Position numbers and translations under genes: made by a program. A DNA stretch of 64,000 bases from Leptospirales bacterium (GTDB lineage Bacteria; Spirochaetota; Leptospiria; Leptospirales; Leptospiraceae): the NCBI GenBank assembly GCA_013297885.1, contig JAAFIR010000006.1, forward strand, positions 1 through 64,000, read 5' to 3'. Numbering within the stretch: the first letter of the stretch is position 1; every line of letters begins with the position of its first letter. This document shows, piece by piece, positions 9,043 through 19,750 of this stretch. The notes under the pieces are model-generated. The model saw only the letters and a program-made list of their open reading frames with translations, did no database searches and was not told the DNA's origin.

Positions 9043-10988
9043 TGAGCGAACAAAATTCACAATTCTATCGAGTAATTGATTATAATCCTGCTGCACAATC
9101 TGTACAAGGAATGGAGTCTAGAGGTGATTTTAATTATAAAGGAATTTATAGATTTTTCACAACCATTTCAGAATGGACAGAAAAATTTTTAGCAAATAAA
9201 GTTTTACCAAACGCTGAACAACTTGCTAGAGATATTGCTCTTGATAAAGAAAAATTAGATTTTTTTATTCATGAACTTTGTTTTAAACAAGCCGTACCAA
9301 TTATAAAAAAAATTGTTACAGTTGAATTTGAATTAGCTGACACCAGAAAATCTGCAAATCTCTCAACGGGACTCAGAAGAAATTCTGTTTTTGCAAGACC
9401 TTCAACCTTGGATGCTGGTTCTGCACAACGTTATGTAAATGGTTGTAATGAAAGATCTGTTGCTGCCATCAAACGAGCTATTGCAGAAAAAAGAGAAAGG
9501 CTAACTGGGGAAGCTTATAAAGATTTAATTTTCCAAAAAATTAATCAAAATAAATTAGCAGACACTTATGCTTCTAATGATATTACTAATTTAATAACTT
9601 GTCCTTATGATGTAAATAAGACTTTAAAAGAACTAACTGTTAATTTACATTTAAAGCCAATTTTAAAAAAATTAGTTGAAGAAAAAGTTTTATTATTTTT
9701 TAGAAATGAAAAAGCTCCTAAATCAATTAATAAATCTATATTTTTATATAACAACAAAGATGAAGTTCTTGAAAGAATAGAAATCTATGTAAATTATATG
9801 AAAAAAACAATAGTACCTCAAATGCAAAAAATTGGAGTTATGAGTTCTGTTAATGATGAAGAATACAAAGATTTTGCAGGTCTCGCTGCTAAAATTTTAA
9901 TCTTCATTGATGATGCTTATGGGGATCAAAAAGTTATTCTTGAAGAATTAGTTTTACTCGGTTCTTTTTATGAAAATTATAGAGAAGAAATAAAGAAAAA
10001 AGAAGCCAAAGAAAAAGTTACAGAAGTTATTACCCTTCTAGAAAATTCTGGTCGTTTAGTTGACATTAAAACAATTAAAGTAAATGGACAAATAATTGAT
10101 CCTGAAGTAATGCCTTTAATTTTAACTCATCCTTCTATTTTACATACTGAATATGATGATGGTAGTAGTTTATTTGAATTTGTGTTACATAAATCTTGTG
10201 CTAATTTAGCTGTTGATTTGGCAAAAAAAGTTTACCAAAGCACTGGAAATGATACTGATATAAGAATCTTAAATCGAATGAATATTTCTACAAGTATCGA
10301 TGAAACTTTAAAAAAAGATTTTAATAAAATTGAAATGGAAAGTTTATTCAAATATCTTCCTTTTTTAACTAGAATGTGGAGAACATTACTTGGAAATGTG
10401 TATGTTACAGTTCAAGAAGCAAATGAAATTAGGGCTAGAAAAGATTCTGAACAGAAAAAAAGAATCATTGAATCAAAAGCAAAACAAATAGCTAAAGAAA
10501 AGTCAAAACTAATTGAAGAAAGAATGAAACAAATTGATGATTTTGAAAATGCTCCCGGACTTAAAACTGAAGTGATCGGAGCGATTCCAGAAGAGAAAAA
10601 AATTTCAGCCGATGAAGAACAACAAATAAAAGAAATTCAAGGTTTAATAATTGGAATTTTAGATTCTGCTTGGGATGCTAAATTATATCCTGATCGCGAA
10701 TATGTTTTAGCAAATTTGAAAAATGGCATGAATGAAGACCAATTAGTTATGTTTTTAAAAAAACATGCTGGAAAAGAAATATTGTCCTACCAAATTAAAA
10801 CAAAAGCTAATAAATTTAAATGGCCAGTTTTGATTTCAAGAAATTATATTAAGAAAAATGGGAAAAGACTTTTGGATTTTGCAAAAAAAGAATCTGATAA
10901 AGAAAGATCCTCACCCACTCCTGACCAAGACAAATTTGATGTTTATGCTTCTTTAGAGGATTTCCTAACTAGGCTTTCACAAAAATAA
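9042..10988 (+). CDS. Conserved-looking cytosolic protein of unknown function (648 aa)
   Basis: GTG start overlapping the asd stop by one base; its own stop overlaps the ATG of pyk, so it is locked between two metabolic genes. No signal peptide or membrane segment is visible. The protein is mostly alpha-helical and charged, with a lysine/glutamate-rich probable coiled coil at about residues 465-505 ([18 protein letters not shown]). I do not recognise any domain or catalytic motif. The tight coupling suggests a housekeeping function, possibly lineage-specific. Function is left open. Confidence 0.7.
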   Translation: MSEQNSQFYRVIDYNPAAQSVQGMESRGDFNYKGIYRFFTTISEWTEKFLANKVLPNAEQLARDIALDKEKLDFFIHELCFKQAVPIIKKIVTVEFELADTRKSANLSTGLRRNSVFARPSTLDAGSAQRYVNGCNERSVAAIKRAIAEKRERLTGEAYKDLIFQKINQNKLADTYASNDITNLITCPYDVNKTLKELTVNLHLKPILKKLVEEKVLLFFRNEKAPKSINKSIFLYNNKDEVLERIEIYVNYMKKTIVPQMQKIGVMSSVNDEEYKDFAGLAAKILIFIDDAYGDQKVILEELVLLGSFYENYREEIKKKEAKEKVTEVITLLENSGRLVDIKTIKVNGQIIDPEVMPLILTHPSILHTEYDDGSSLFEFVLHKSCANLAVDLAKKVYQSTGNDTDIRILNRMNISTSIDETLKKDFNKIEMESLFKYLPFLTRMWRTLLGNVYVTVQEANEIRARKDSEQKKRIIESKAKQIAKEKSKLIEERMKQIDDFENAPGLKTEVIGAIPEEKKISADEEQQIKEIQGLIIGILDSAWDAKLYPDREYVLANLKNGMNEDQLVMFLKKHAGKEILSYQIKTKANKFKWPVLISRNYIKKNGKRLLDFAKKESDKERSSPTPDQDKFDVYASLEDFLTRLSQK

Positions 10989-12412
10989 TGATAAAATTTA
11001 GAAAAACAAAAATCATTTGTACTCTTGGCCCAGCAACCTCAGATATTAACGTTATTAGAAAATTAGCTGAAGCGGGAATGAACATCGCAAGACTAAACAT
11101 GTCTCATGGCGATCATAAATTTCATGGTAACTTAATTCAGAAAATTAAAACTCTAAACAAAGATTTAAAATATCCAATTGCAATTTTAATTGATACTCAA
11201 GGACCTGAAATTAGAACGGGTGAAGTTAGTGCAGAGCTAGATTTAAAAGTTGGAGAGATTTTTAAATTCCACGTAATACCAGGTCAAGAAGCAGAAGAAA
11301 AATCTGTTTTTGTAAATTATACAGATATCGTCAAAGATTTAAAAATTGGTGATAAAGTCACTGTTGATAATGGTTTAATCAATTTAGTTGTTCTTGAAAA
11401 AAATGAAAGAGAGCTAATTTGTCGAGTTATTGATGGTGGGAAACTAGGCAGTAGAAAACATATCAATTTGCCAGGTATCAAAGTAAATCTTCCATCAATC
11501 ACCCAGAAAGATATTAAAGATATTAGTTTTGGTTTAGAAAATGATGTTGATTTTATTGCACTTTCATTTGTGCGTTCAGCTGATGATATTCGCCAACTCA
11601 GAGCCATCATTGATGAAAAAAATTCTCATGCACAAATCATAGCAAAAATTGAAGACCAAGAAGCTGTAAAAAATTACAAAGAAATTATTGAAGTTTCAGA
11701 TGGTGTAATGGTTGCAAGAGGTGATTTGGGAGTTGAAGTTGAACTAGAAGAACTTCCAATCATTCAAAGAAAAATTATAAAAGAATGTGCATTTCAAGGA
11801 AGACGTGTAATTGTTGCAACTCATTTGCTTGAAAGTATGATCCAAAATCCATTTCCAACAAGAGCAGAAGTCACAGATGTTGCAAATGCTGTTTTTGAAG
11901 AAGCAGATGCAATTATGTTATCTGGTGAAACTGCATCTGGAAAATTTCCTGTTCGATGTGTAGAGATGTTACACAAAATTGCATTACGTGTGGAATCTTC
12001 TGGTGGTGGTGTGGGTTATGTTCTACAAAAAAAACCAAAAAATAAAAAAGAAGAATTAGCTCGCTCTGCTGCTTCACTTGCAGACTCGCTTAAAACTCAT
12101 GCAGTGATAGTTATCACTAGAAGAGGAACAACAGCAATTAATATCGCTTCATTTCATCCTGAATTTCCTGTGATTCATGCATTTACAAATATGAGTTCTG
12201 TCAGAAGAAAACTTTGGCTAAACAGAGGAATTTTACCTTATCGAATTAATTTTTCTTCTGATCCAGAAAAAACTATTGCACTAGCAATTGAAACTTTGAA
12301 AAAAAATGGAATTGTAGAAATTGGAAACCAAGTAGTAATCCTTTCAGATATGATTGCTGGAATCGATGGAACAGATAGAGTTGAAACCATTCAAGTGAGA
12401 GTTGTAAAATAG
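10988..12412 (+). CDS. pyk: Pyruvate kinase
   Basis: Final ATP-yielding step of glycolysis, phosphoenolpyruvate plus ADP to pyruvate plus ATP. At 474 aa it is normal size. Diagnostic blocks are intact: the N-terminal [14 protein letters not shown] and [13 protein letters not shown], the catalytic region FVRSADDI...AKIEDQEA with the active-site lysine, the metal-binding [11 protein letters not shown] and [13 protein letters not shown]. The C-terminal allosteric domain is complete. It is the third member of the asd-unknown-pyk overlapping chain and is followed by element E2. Confidence 0.97.
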   Translation: MIKFRKTKIICTLGPATSDINVIRKLAEAGMNIARLNMSHGDHKFHGNLIQKIKTLNKDLKYPIAILIDTQGPEIRTGEVSAELDLKVGEIFKFHVIPGQEAEEKSVFVNYTDIVKDLKIGDKVTVDNGLINLVVLEKNERELICRVIDGGKLGSRKHINLPGIKVNLPSITQKDIKDISFGLENDVDFIALSFVRSADDIRQLRAIIDEKNSHAQIIAKIEDQEAVKNYKEIIEVSDGVMVARGDLGVEVELEELPIIQRKIIKECAFQGRRVIVATHLLESMIQNPFPTRAEVTDVANAVFEEADAIMLSGETASGKFPVRCVEMLHKIALRVESSGGGVGYVLQKKPKNKKEELARSAASLADSLKTHAVIVITRRGTTAINIASFHPEFPVIHAFTNMSSVRRKLWLNRGILPYRINFSSDPEKTIALAIETLKKNGIVEIGNQVVILSDMIAGIDGTDRVETIQVRVVK

Positions 12413-12456
12413 TATTTTCCTGAAATGGATTTTCTTAAAATTTTCTTTAATATTTC

Positions 12457-12599
12457 TTTGGGCGAATTTTTTTGTTCTTCAATTCTTAACAGTCCGGAAG
12501 ATTACTTGTTAAAAAGAACAAAAAAACCGAGCTTTCCGCTACTTCTGAATCCTCTGACTAAAGTCAGAGGCTATTCAGAAACGCTTCAATCTCTTTCGC
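12457..12599 (-). repeat. Structured repeat element E2
   Basis: Read on the minus strand, the outer helix is GCGAA with TTCGC and the inner helix is GAG with CTC. The conserved GATTGAAGCG and GTAGCGGAAAGCTCGG blocks enclose a hairpin with arms CAGAGG and CCTCTG class sequences inside TTCTGAAT/ATTCAGAA. The second hairpin is long and begins with a run of T. It fills the gap between pyk and the acyltransferase gene and could act as a terminator for pyk. Short frames across it are not genes. Confidence 0.85.
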
Positions 12600-12648
12600 A
12601 TAGTATTATAAAACTTATTTTATCAGAAAAAAAATCAGTGAATATTAA

Positions 12649-15273
12649 ATGTTAAAATATATAAAATTTTCTCTTGGATTTTTATTTAGTTTTATTATCT
12701 GTTTTGAAATTCAAGAAAAGTTTTTAACTGAGGATAAATTTCTTATTCCAAAAAATTTAATACCAAATTTTTTATCAGAAAAATTTTACCCTGAACAAGA
12801 TATTCTAAAAATAGAAAATCCTATTTTTGAGAATACAAATGGACTAAAACCTTTTTTTGAAAAATTAAAAATATTAGAAAACAAAAAAAACAATAAAGTA
12901 AAAATCATTCATTACGGAGACTCATTAATTTGGGGAGATATTTTAACTTCAAAAATTAAATCTAGATTTCAAGAAAAATTTGGAAATGGTGGACTTGGTT
13001 TAGTTCCGATTTTTGAATATAGAGAAAGATATTTTAGTGATTATAAAAATTTTAATTCCGAAAGAAATTTTCAAAAATTTCATCTAAATCATAGACAAAA
13101 TAAAAATGAAATACTTGGTTTTTTAGGTGAAGGATTTATTCCTAACTCAAATCAATTTAGTTTAAATTATAAATCAGATTTTGAAGAAATAGAAATTTAT
13201 TTAAGAAGTCTTGATAAATTAAAATCACCTGAAATAGAAATAGAAAATCAAAATTATAAAACTGAAAAATTTGGGTTATCTACAAAACTATTTTTAGAAA
13301 ATAAGAACGAAACTATAAAGTTAAAATCAAATCAAAAACTAGTTTTGGATACAGTTGGTTTAGAAAATAAGTCAGGTTTAGTTTACTCTTCAGTAGCAAG
13401 ACAAGGAATTGAATTAGTTGATTTACAAATTCTAGATGAAAATTTTTCTTCAATTAATTTGTACAATCCTGATTTAATCATATTACAATTTGGGATAAAC
13501 GAATCTCAAAATATTTATACTAAAAATTTTTTAAATCTAGAAAAATATAAAACTGATTTAGAAAATACAATTTTATTTATACAAAATAAATCAAAAGCTA
13601 AAATTTTATTAATTTCTCCATTCGAAAGAGTTTATCCAAATGGAAAACCCATGATAGAAATTTTAGATATGATTTCTGTTCAAAAAGAAATTTTACAAAA
13701 ATATAAAATCCCTTATTTGAATTTGTATGAATTGCTTGGTGGAAAAGGACAAAATGAAAAATTATTTCTTGATAAAATTATTCAATCAGATAGAACCCAT
13801 TTAACATTAATTGGTGGAGAAAAAATTGGAAATTTAATATATGAAGAAATTGAATCTGAATATTTTAAATTTCTGGGACAAGAAAAAATTAAAAAAGATA
13901 AATCTGATAAAGAAAAACTAAACAAAGCAATTTTATTTAATTCCAAAGAATTTTTTTATTTTTTTCTAACAGTTTTAATTTTATCTTTTATATTACCTAA
14001 ATTTAGAATTTATATTTTTGGACTAGCTTCCATTTATTTTTACTCCTCTTATAATTTTGATATTTTAGCTTTACTTTTAATTTCTATTTTAATCGCTTAT
14101 TTAGTTGGAATCAAAATTGAAAAAGCAAATTTATTTAAAAAGAATTTAGTTCTTTCAATTGCTATTATTTTTTTCTTAGGAATACTAATTTATTTTAAAT
14201 ATACTTATTTTATATTATCCATTCTAAAAATTCCAATTTATTTAAAAATAATATTACCAGTTGGAATTTCATTTTATACTTTTCAATTAATTTCTTATTT
14301 AGTAGATATATACAGAAAAGATATTAATCCAGAAAAAAACTTTTTTAAATTTCTATTGTACATTTTATTTTTTCCTCAATTAGTTGCTGGTCCAATTATT
14401 CGAGCAAAAGATTTTTTAACTAAATTTAATAACCAAACTCATTTTAAAATAAAATTTTTCCATTTTAAAGATGGAGTTTTTTTATTTTCAATTGGAATTT
14501 TAAAAAAGTTACTTGCTGATAATTTATCTGATTCAGGAGTTGATAAAATTTTTTCAACTCCTGAAATGTTTTCAACAACAGAAATATTAGTTGGGATATA
14601 TTCTTTTACTGCTCAAATTTATTTAGATTTTTCAGGTTATTCAGATATGGCGATTGGACTTGCCAAGATTTTAGGGTTTAGGCTAACTAAAAATTTTAAT
14701 CTCCCCTACTCTGCTTTTACAATTACTGAATTTTGGAAAAAATGGCATATCAGTTTAAGTAATTGGTTTAGAGATTATTTATACATTCCTCTTGGCGGAA
14801 ATAAAAAAAATATTTTTAGTAATCTTTGGGTAGTAATGTTATTATGCGGACTTTGGCATGGAGCAAGTTTCACTTTTATTATTTGGGGATTTTTTCATGG
14901 TTTAATTTTAATTCTTGAAAGAATTTTTTATCTTAGAGAAAGTAAAAATTTATTCAGAAAGTTTTTAACTTTCAATTTAGTAACATTTGGCTGGGTAATA
15001 TTTAGAACAAGTAATTTGGATTCTTTATATAGAATTTTTAATTCAATCATCCAATTTAAATTTTATTTTTTAAACCAAGAATTTTGGGTTTTAGCTTTTC
15101 TAATTTTATTTTTCATTTATCAATTCTTCGGATTAAGATGGATTCATTTTTTAAGAAAAAAAAATTACAAACTAGATGAATTTATTTTTGGATCTAGCTT
15201 TGGTTTAATTTTGATAACAGTGATTTATTTTTCAAAATTAAACACTAAAGCATTTATCTATTTTGAATTTTAA
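12649..15273 (+). CDS. Fused SGNH hydrolase-like and MBOAT O-acyltransferase
   Basis: 874-aa two-part envelope protein. After an N-terminal signal anchor, residues about 80-400 form an SGNH/GDSL domain: nucleophile Ser92 in HYGDSLIWG, Gly282-Asn284 in QFGINE, and the Asp381/His384 pair in DRTHLT. From about residue 430 it is a multi-helix MBOAT protein of the AlgI type, with FWKKWHISL (His700) and the family histidine His737 in GLWHGAS. In alginate or peptidoglycan acetylation these activities are usually separate (AlgI with AlgJ/AlgX, PatA with PatB). The fusion suggests transfer of an acyl group across the inner membrane directly to a glycan. The substrate is unknown. No strong ribosome site is seen. 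Confidence 0.85.
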   Translation: MLKYIKFSLGFLFSFIICFEIQEKFLTEDKFLIPKNLIPNFLSEKFYPEQDILKIENPIFENTNGLKPFFEKLKILENKKNNKVKIIHYGDSLIWGDILTSKIKSRFQEKFGNGGLGLVPIFEYRERYFSDYKNFNSERNFQKFHLNHRQNKNEILGFLGEGFIPNSNQFSLNYKSDFEEIEIYLRSLDKLKSPEIEIENQNYKTEKFGLSTKLFLENKNETIKLKSNQKLVLDTVGLENKSGLVYSSVARQGIELVDLQILDENFSSINLYNPDLIILQFGINESQNIYTKNFLNLEKYKTDLENTILFIQNKSKAKILLISPFERVYPNGKPMIEILDMISVQKEILQKYKIPYLNLYELLGGKGQNEKLFLDKIIQSDRTHLTLIGGEKIGNLIYEEIESEYFKFLGQEKIKKDKSDKEKLNKAILFNSKEFFYFFLTVLILSFILPKFRIYIFGLASIYFYSSYNFDILALLLISILIAYLVGIKIEKANLFKKNLVLSIAIIFFLGILIYFKYTYFILSILKIPIYLKIILPVGISFYTFQLISYLVDIYRKDINPEKNFFKFLLYILFFPQLVAGPIIRAKDFLTKFNNQTHFKIKFFHFKDGVFLFSIGILKKLLADNLSDSGVDKIFSTPEMFSTTEILVGIYSFTAQIYLDFSGYSDMAIGLAKILGFRLTKNFNLPYSAFTITEFWKKWHISLSNWFRDYLYIPLGGNKKNIFSNLWVVMLLCGLWHGASFTFIIWGFFHGLILILERIFYLRESKNLFRKFLTFNLVTFGWVIFRTSNLDSLYRIFNSIIQFKFYFLNQEFWVLAFLILFFIYQFFGLRWIHFLRKKNYKLDEFIFGSSFGLILITVIYFSKLNTKAFIYFEF

Positions 15274-18161
15274 AAAGTATAACTCATACCAATCCAATAG
15301 GTTCTTCTTTCAACTGATGGACTTCCATCTGAAATATCTCTTCCACCTGCGTTACTAATCATTGGGTATAAATTTAATTGATTAAACAAATTTTTCACCA
15401 TAAAAAACACTTCCATGTTTTCTAAAATTTTATAATTCGCACCAAGGTTAGCTAAATAATTTCCATTTACTCTTTGGTTTCTTGGAGAATACCATTGTGG
15501 ATAAAATAAAAAAGTAAATGATACAGTCAGTTTATCAACTGGATAAATAAAAGTATTCCAACGAGTTACATTTGTAGGAAAGCCTCGGAATTGTTTGTTG
15601 TTTGGATCTGAAGTAATATAAATACTATCAGTTTGTCCTGGAGAAGCAGTAATTAGTCTCACAATAGACTGAGAAAGTGTAGAGTTAATAAATCTAGTTT
15701 TATAATTAATTGAAATTTCAGCTCCAGCCTGTCTGATTTCACCAGGGTTATTTTTATAAAACCAATAACCATTCCAGTTACCCGGAACATCATTCCCAAG
15801 TCGTGGCATTACACAACCATTTGGCCCTGGTCTATTTGCGGTTGGAGCTGAGGGTCTATCACAATACAAAACGCCCACATCAATCACTTTTTCTACTTTA
15901 TTAAAAAACAAAATATTTTCTATACTTAAGTTACTAGAAAAATTATAGTTTGTTGCAAACTCAAAACTTCTCATTTTTTCAGGTTTGGTTCTTGGAATAT
16001 TTGGATAGGTTGAAGTAGCAAAACCTCTTGAGTCAAATGAATTTGGAATATTGGATGGTTCGATAAATGGAAAATTTTGATTTCTCAAATGACCATCACC
16101 CTCAAATCCTCCAGAATAAGAAACTCCAACTACTCCCCTAAATCCTTCTTGGTAGGATAATCTAAATCTTAAATTACTTGTTGCTGCATAAAGAGTTCCA
16201 ACCCTTGGTGCAAAATTAGTTCCCCAAAAAGGATGTTTGTCATATCGAAAAGCACCAAATATATCCCATTTATCATTTACCTTATAAAAATTTTCCATAA
16301 ACAAACTTTGAATAGTTAATTCAAATGGATAAACATATCGATTCCTTTCATTTGGTGATAAACCTTGTTTGTCGATTAACAGTGCATTATCCACAGTATT
16401 AGCAGAACTGTTTAAAATAAAATTATTACCTTCACCATTCACTCTACCCATTTGGTATCTTCTAATTTCCACACCAATAGCAGTATTGTTATTTTTAAAA
16501 ATTTCATTTAAGTTTAAAATTACTGAACCACCAAAACGATTTTCTCTCGTCCCACCAAGTGTTAAACCTTTTTGGCTTCTAAGAAAAATATCATCTTGAG
16601 TAAAATATGTTTTTGTTTTAATAGAAATTTTTTCATTTATATCATATGAATAGGTAAGTCCGGCATGTTGGATTTTATTTTGTAATCTGTTTCTATCTCT
16701 ATAGAAATTGAACATATCTCTCAGTTGATCTTTTTGAAATAATGTAAGTTCAAATCCTTTATAAGAAATTACACCTGTAACAACAGAATCATCTGCTCTT
16801 TTGAGTCTGGCTCCACTTGTAGCAATATTTCTTCTTGTGTTTAAAGTATTAAATCTTTCTGGATCTGGTGTCCAAGTTTCAAATAATTTAACATTATCTC
16901 CTGGTTTATAATCTGCTGTTGGTGTGAGACCTGTTAATCCTTTTTTAAAATCATAATATCCTTCTGAACCTTCTAAGGCTTTATCTTTTGCCCATCCTTC
17001 CGAGCGAATTTCTTGTCCTTGGTATTTAGCATTTGATGCTTGAAAAAAAACAGAAAGGTCTGTAATTTCTTTTCCTTTCATTCCAGCCTGTAGAGTTTTA
17101 ACTTGGTAATCATTTCCACCAGCAATTGCAGTAATATTTACTCCGGGATTTGTCTCAGCTTTTTTGGTAATAATATTAATCACACCAAGTAGGGCACCTT
17201 GCCCCAAAGTAACAGAACCTGGTCCACGAATTACTTCTATTCTTTCAATATATTCCAAATTCATTCCATTGATAATTGAATCTGGTGGACCCCAAAAATA
17301 TTCAGTGTTCATGTTCTGCCCATTTATTAATAATAAAACTTTTGCATTATTATCTGAGGCAAAACCCCTGAACCCAGCAATTGTATCGTCTTGATCTTCA
17401 ACAGTAAAAAAACCTGGCACATAAATTGTTAAAACTTCGTTTAATGTTCTCGCTCCAGACATTTTGATTTGTTCGCGATTAATAATTGAAACTGAAGCTG
17501 GTTGTTTTTTAGCATCTTTAATTACGTTTGAAGCAACTGACACAGTTTCTTTCTCTGCAAGAAGTTTAAAAACATCCTCAGAAGCTTTTGTAACATTTTC
17601 TTCTTCAATAGGAAATTTCATTTCTTTTCCAAGCTGATTTGATAACAAAGACTCGTTAATATTTTCTCTTCGCTCAGCACGTTTCTGATTTGTTCTTGCA
17701 CGAATCACTAGTTTTTTTGCAAAATCACGAACTAATGAATTATCATTTTTATTTAATTCATTTGGATCTAATTGAATTCCTTCAAGACCTTCTACTCCTG
17801 AAGTTGAATGTGTTGCATCAACCATATAACCTGTATCTGGATTATAAATTTGTGAATATAAATGTAAACCTTCTGATTCTGAATTTTTATAATAACCATC
17901 AATGAAAAACCTTGCTTTTGCAAGTTTTGCTTTTTGTAAATTTTGTTTTAAATCACTATTAACTTCTACAACTTCAAATCCATTATCAACAAAATCTTGT
18001 TTAATATTTTGAAAAATTTTTTCTGGAACTTCACTATTCTGTTGGGATTTAAAAGATTTAAATTTAGAAAGATAAATTAATTTGGGATTAAAACTAATTA
18101 CTTTTTCAGTATTCTGTCCAAAAATTATAAAAGTCAAAAAAAATAATATGTATATATACAT
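15270..18161 (-). CDS. TonB-dependent outer-membrane receptor with N-terminal extra domain
   Basis: 963-aa outer-membrane beta-barrel receptor. A signal peptide is followed by an unusual periplasmic domain (about residues 20-160), which may be a two-layer fold of the kind seen in other spirochaete envelope proteins. Next comes a TonB-box-like ETVSVAS (205-211), a plug domain (SVSIINREQI, LNEVLTIYVPGFF, VLLLINGQNMN, IERIEVIRGPGSVTLG), and the barrel ending in the aromatic residue F of YWIGMSYTF. A ribosome site (aggtaatttc) supports the ATG. It is the last gene of an operon with an ABC_sub_bind-TPR protein and a SpoIIE-type phosphatase. Substrate unknown. Confidence 0.9.
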   Translation of the reverse strand: MYIYILFFLTFIIFGQNTEKVISFNPKLIYLSKFKSFKSQQNSEVPEKIFQNIKQDFVDNGFEVVEVNSDLKQNLQKAKLAKARFFIDGYYKNSESEGLHLYSQIYNPDTGYMVDATHSTSGVEGLEGIQLDPNELNKNDNSLVRDFAKKLVIRARTNQKRAERRENINESLLSNQLGKEMKFPIEEENVTKASEDVFKLLAEKETVSVASNVIKDAKKQPASVSIINREQIKMSGARTLNEVLTIYVPGFFTVEDQDDTIAGFRGFASDNNAKVLLLINGQNMNTEYFWGPPDSIINGMNLEYIERIEVIRGPGSVTLGQGALLGVINIITKKAETNPGVNITAIAGGNDYQVKTLQAGMKGKEITDLSVFFQASNAKYQGQEIRSEGWAKDKALEGSEGYYDFKKGLTGLTPTADYKPGDNVKLFETWTPDPERFNTLNTRRNIATSGARLKRADDSVVTGVISYKGFELTLFQKDQLRDMFNFYRDRNRLQNKIQHAGLTYSYDINEKISIKTKTYFTQDDIFLRSQKGLTLGGTRENRFGGSVILNLNEIFKNNNTAIGVEIRRYQMGRVNGEGNNFILNSSANTVDNALLIDKQGLSPNERNRYVYPFELTIQSLFMENFYKVNDKWDIFGAFRYDKHPFWGTNFAPRVGTLYAATSNLRFRLSYQEGFRGVVGVSYSGGFEGDGHLRNQNFPFIEPSNIPNSFDSRGFATSTYPNIPRTKPEKMRSFEFATNYNFSSNLSIENILFFNKVEKVIDVGVLYCDRPSAPTANRPGPNGCVMPRLGNDVPGNWNGYWFYKNNPGEIRQAGAEISINYKTRFINSTLSQSIVRLITASPGQTDSIYITSDPNNKQFRGFPTNVTRWNTFIYPVDKLTVSFTFLFYPQWYSPRNQRVNGNYLANLGANYKILENMEVFFMVKNLFNQLNLYPMISNAGGRDISDGSPSVERRTYWIGMSYTF

Positions 18162-18208
18162 GAAATTACCTAAAGTTTAGAGTTAAAAAAAAATTAGCTT
18201 AAACAAAA

Positions 18209-19741
18209 TCAATTGTCTTGTTTTTTCTTTAAAACAACCATCGCATCTTTTTTTATGTAGGATAGTCTTAAATATTCTGTAGCTTCTTTGTTTCCAGGGA
18301 TAATAAGTAATGCATTTTCAAATGTCTCTATTGATTTATCATAATCTCTTTCGTTAAAAAAAGAAATTCCTTTTTCAATATATGATTTCATACCACCAGA
18401 TTCTTTTGCTCTTAATTGACTAAGTTCATTTTGAGCAGCAGTATTGGAAGGTAGTGTTCTAAGAGCAGCATTATATTGCCTGATTGCATCAAAAGGTTTA
18501 CCAGAAGCTGCTAAAGAATTTCCCTGGAGTCTTTCTTGTTCACTTTGACCTTGTTGACATGCAACTAAACCATCTTTAGCAGATTGAATACTTGGATTAA
18601 TAGCAAGAACTCTTTGGTAATCTGTTCTTGCTTGAGTAAATTTTTTACTTTTAAAGTTTAATTCTGCACTAGCTAGTAATTCTTTTGTTTTGGAACCAGA
18701 TTGTCTTTCTAAAATTAATTGTTGAAAAGTATAGGCAGCTTTATTCCCGGGATCTCTTTTTAAAATTGTTTCAAAAACAACTTTGGCTGAATTTAGTTTA
18801 TTTTCATTAATCAAATTTACACCAGCATCAAAAAGTTTAGTGAGCTTAGCCCTTTCAATAATTGTTGGTGGTAAATCAATGCCTGAATCTTTTGCATAAG
18901 CTTCATTTAAAAAAAATGAAGATTGATCTGGAAGAGCCACTCTCTCTTCTAAACAAGTAGAAGTTTTAGAATTAATTTTATTAGCCATTTGCCCAGTCAG
19001 TACACCAATTTTACTGTAATCAGGAGAAATTGCAAAAGTCGCACCGACTTTTACTAAAGCCGGAAAACCAGTCATTAAAATCAATTTGTTTTTTTTTGCA
19101 AAATCAGATAGAAATTGAAAGTCAGTAGAGTTCGCATACAAAGGATCATTAATCATTAAAAAAGCATCAGTTTTATCTTTGATCTCAGAAAGTTCTTTTT
19201 GAAAATCTTTTTTGTCCGCTAATTTTTTTCTAGTGTAAATTAATTTGTATTTTAAATCAGAATATTCCCCTTCTCCAGAAGAATATTCACCTTCATTTGT
19301 TGTATAAAAAGCATACACTGATTTGGCATTTGGTTTAATATCTTTTAAAGCTTGGAAAAATTCTCCAATTGAAATATCCATACTTACACCACAGATATTT
19401 GATGCATCAATTCCTAAAGTTTTAGGGGAGCTAACCATAGAAAAAACAATTGGAGTTTTTTTCAAATGTTCTTTAGCTAGTTTTGTTGCAGCAGGGCCAA
19501 TAGTGATATAAACAGGAGTGTTTTTGTCATCAATTTGCTTAAAATAAGCTGCAATATCTGGTTGTTCTGAATTTAAAATATCTAAATAATTTACTTTAAG
19601 TTCTGATTCAAAAACAGATTGTATTCCTGAAAGCCCTTGTTCGTAAATTCGATTATCTGAAGAAAGTAAAACTTCAATTTTTGGATTTGAAAAAATTGAT
19701 AACGAAACTAGAAATAATAAATAAACTAATTTATTGCACAT
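18209..19741 (-). CDS. ABC_sub_bind-family periplasmic protein fused to TPR repeats
   Basis: 510 aa with signal peptide. Residues about 20-290 match the TrpX/ABC_sub_bind fold: a bilobed protein with PVYITIGPAATKLAKEHL, KTPIVFSMVSSPKTLGID, NICGVSMDIS and the later FAISPDYSKIG. The C-terminal half (from about 295) is a set of TPR motifs (AKVVFETILKRDPGNKAAYTF, QARTDYQRVLAINPS, AIRQYNAALRTLPSNTAA, SIETFENALLIIPGNKEAT). No ABC permease or ATPase genes are nearby. A strong aggag ribosome site precedes the ATG. The TPR tail may dock onto the receptor or phosphatase encoded beside it. Confidence 0.82.
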   Translation of the reverse strand: MCNKLVYLLFLVSLSIFSNPKIEVLLSSDNRIYEQGLSGIQSVFESELKVNYLDILNSEQPDIAAYFKQIDDKNTPVYITIGPAATKLAKEHLKKTPIVFSMVSSPKTLGIDASNICGVSMDISIGEFFQALKDIKPNAKSVYAFYTTNEGEYSSGEGEYSDLKYKLIYTRKKLADKKDFQKELSEIKDKTDAFLMINDPLYANSTDFQFLSDFAKKNKLILMTGFPALVKVGATFAISPDYSKIGVLTGQMANKINSKTSTCLEERVALPDQSSFFLNEAYAKDSGIDLPPTIIERAKLTKLFDAGVNLINENKLNSAKVVFETILKRDPGNKAAYTFQQLILERQSGSKTKELLASAELNFKSKKFTQARTDYQRVLAINPSIQSAKDGLVACQQGQSEQERLQGNSLAASGKPFDAIRQYNAALRTLPSNTAAQNELSQLRAKESGGMKSYIEKGISFFNERDYDKSIETFENALLIIPGNKEATEYLRLSYIKKDAMVVLKKKQDN

Positions 19742-19750
19742 AAATTGCTC

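Noticed and set aside
12425-12655. Open frame of 76 aa between pyk and the acyltransferase
   Set aside because: It runs across structured element E2 antisense; its residues come from the element's conserved blocks.
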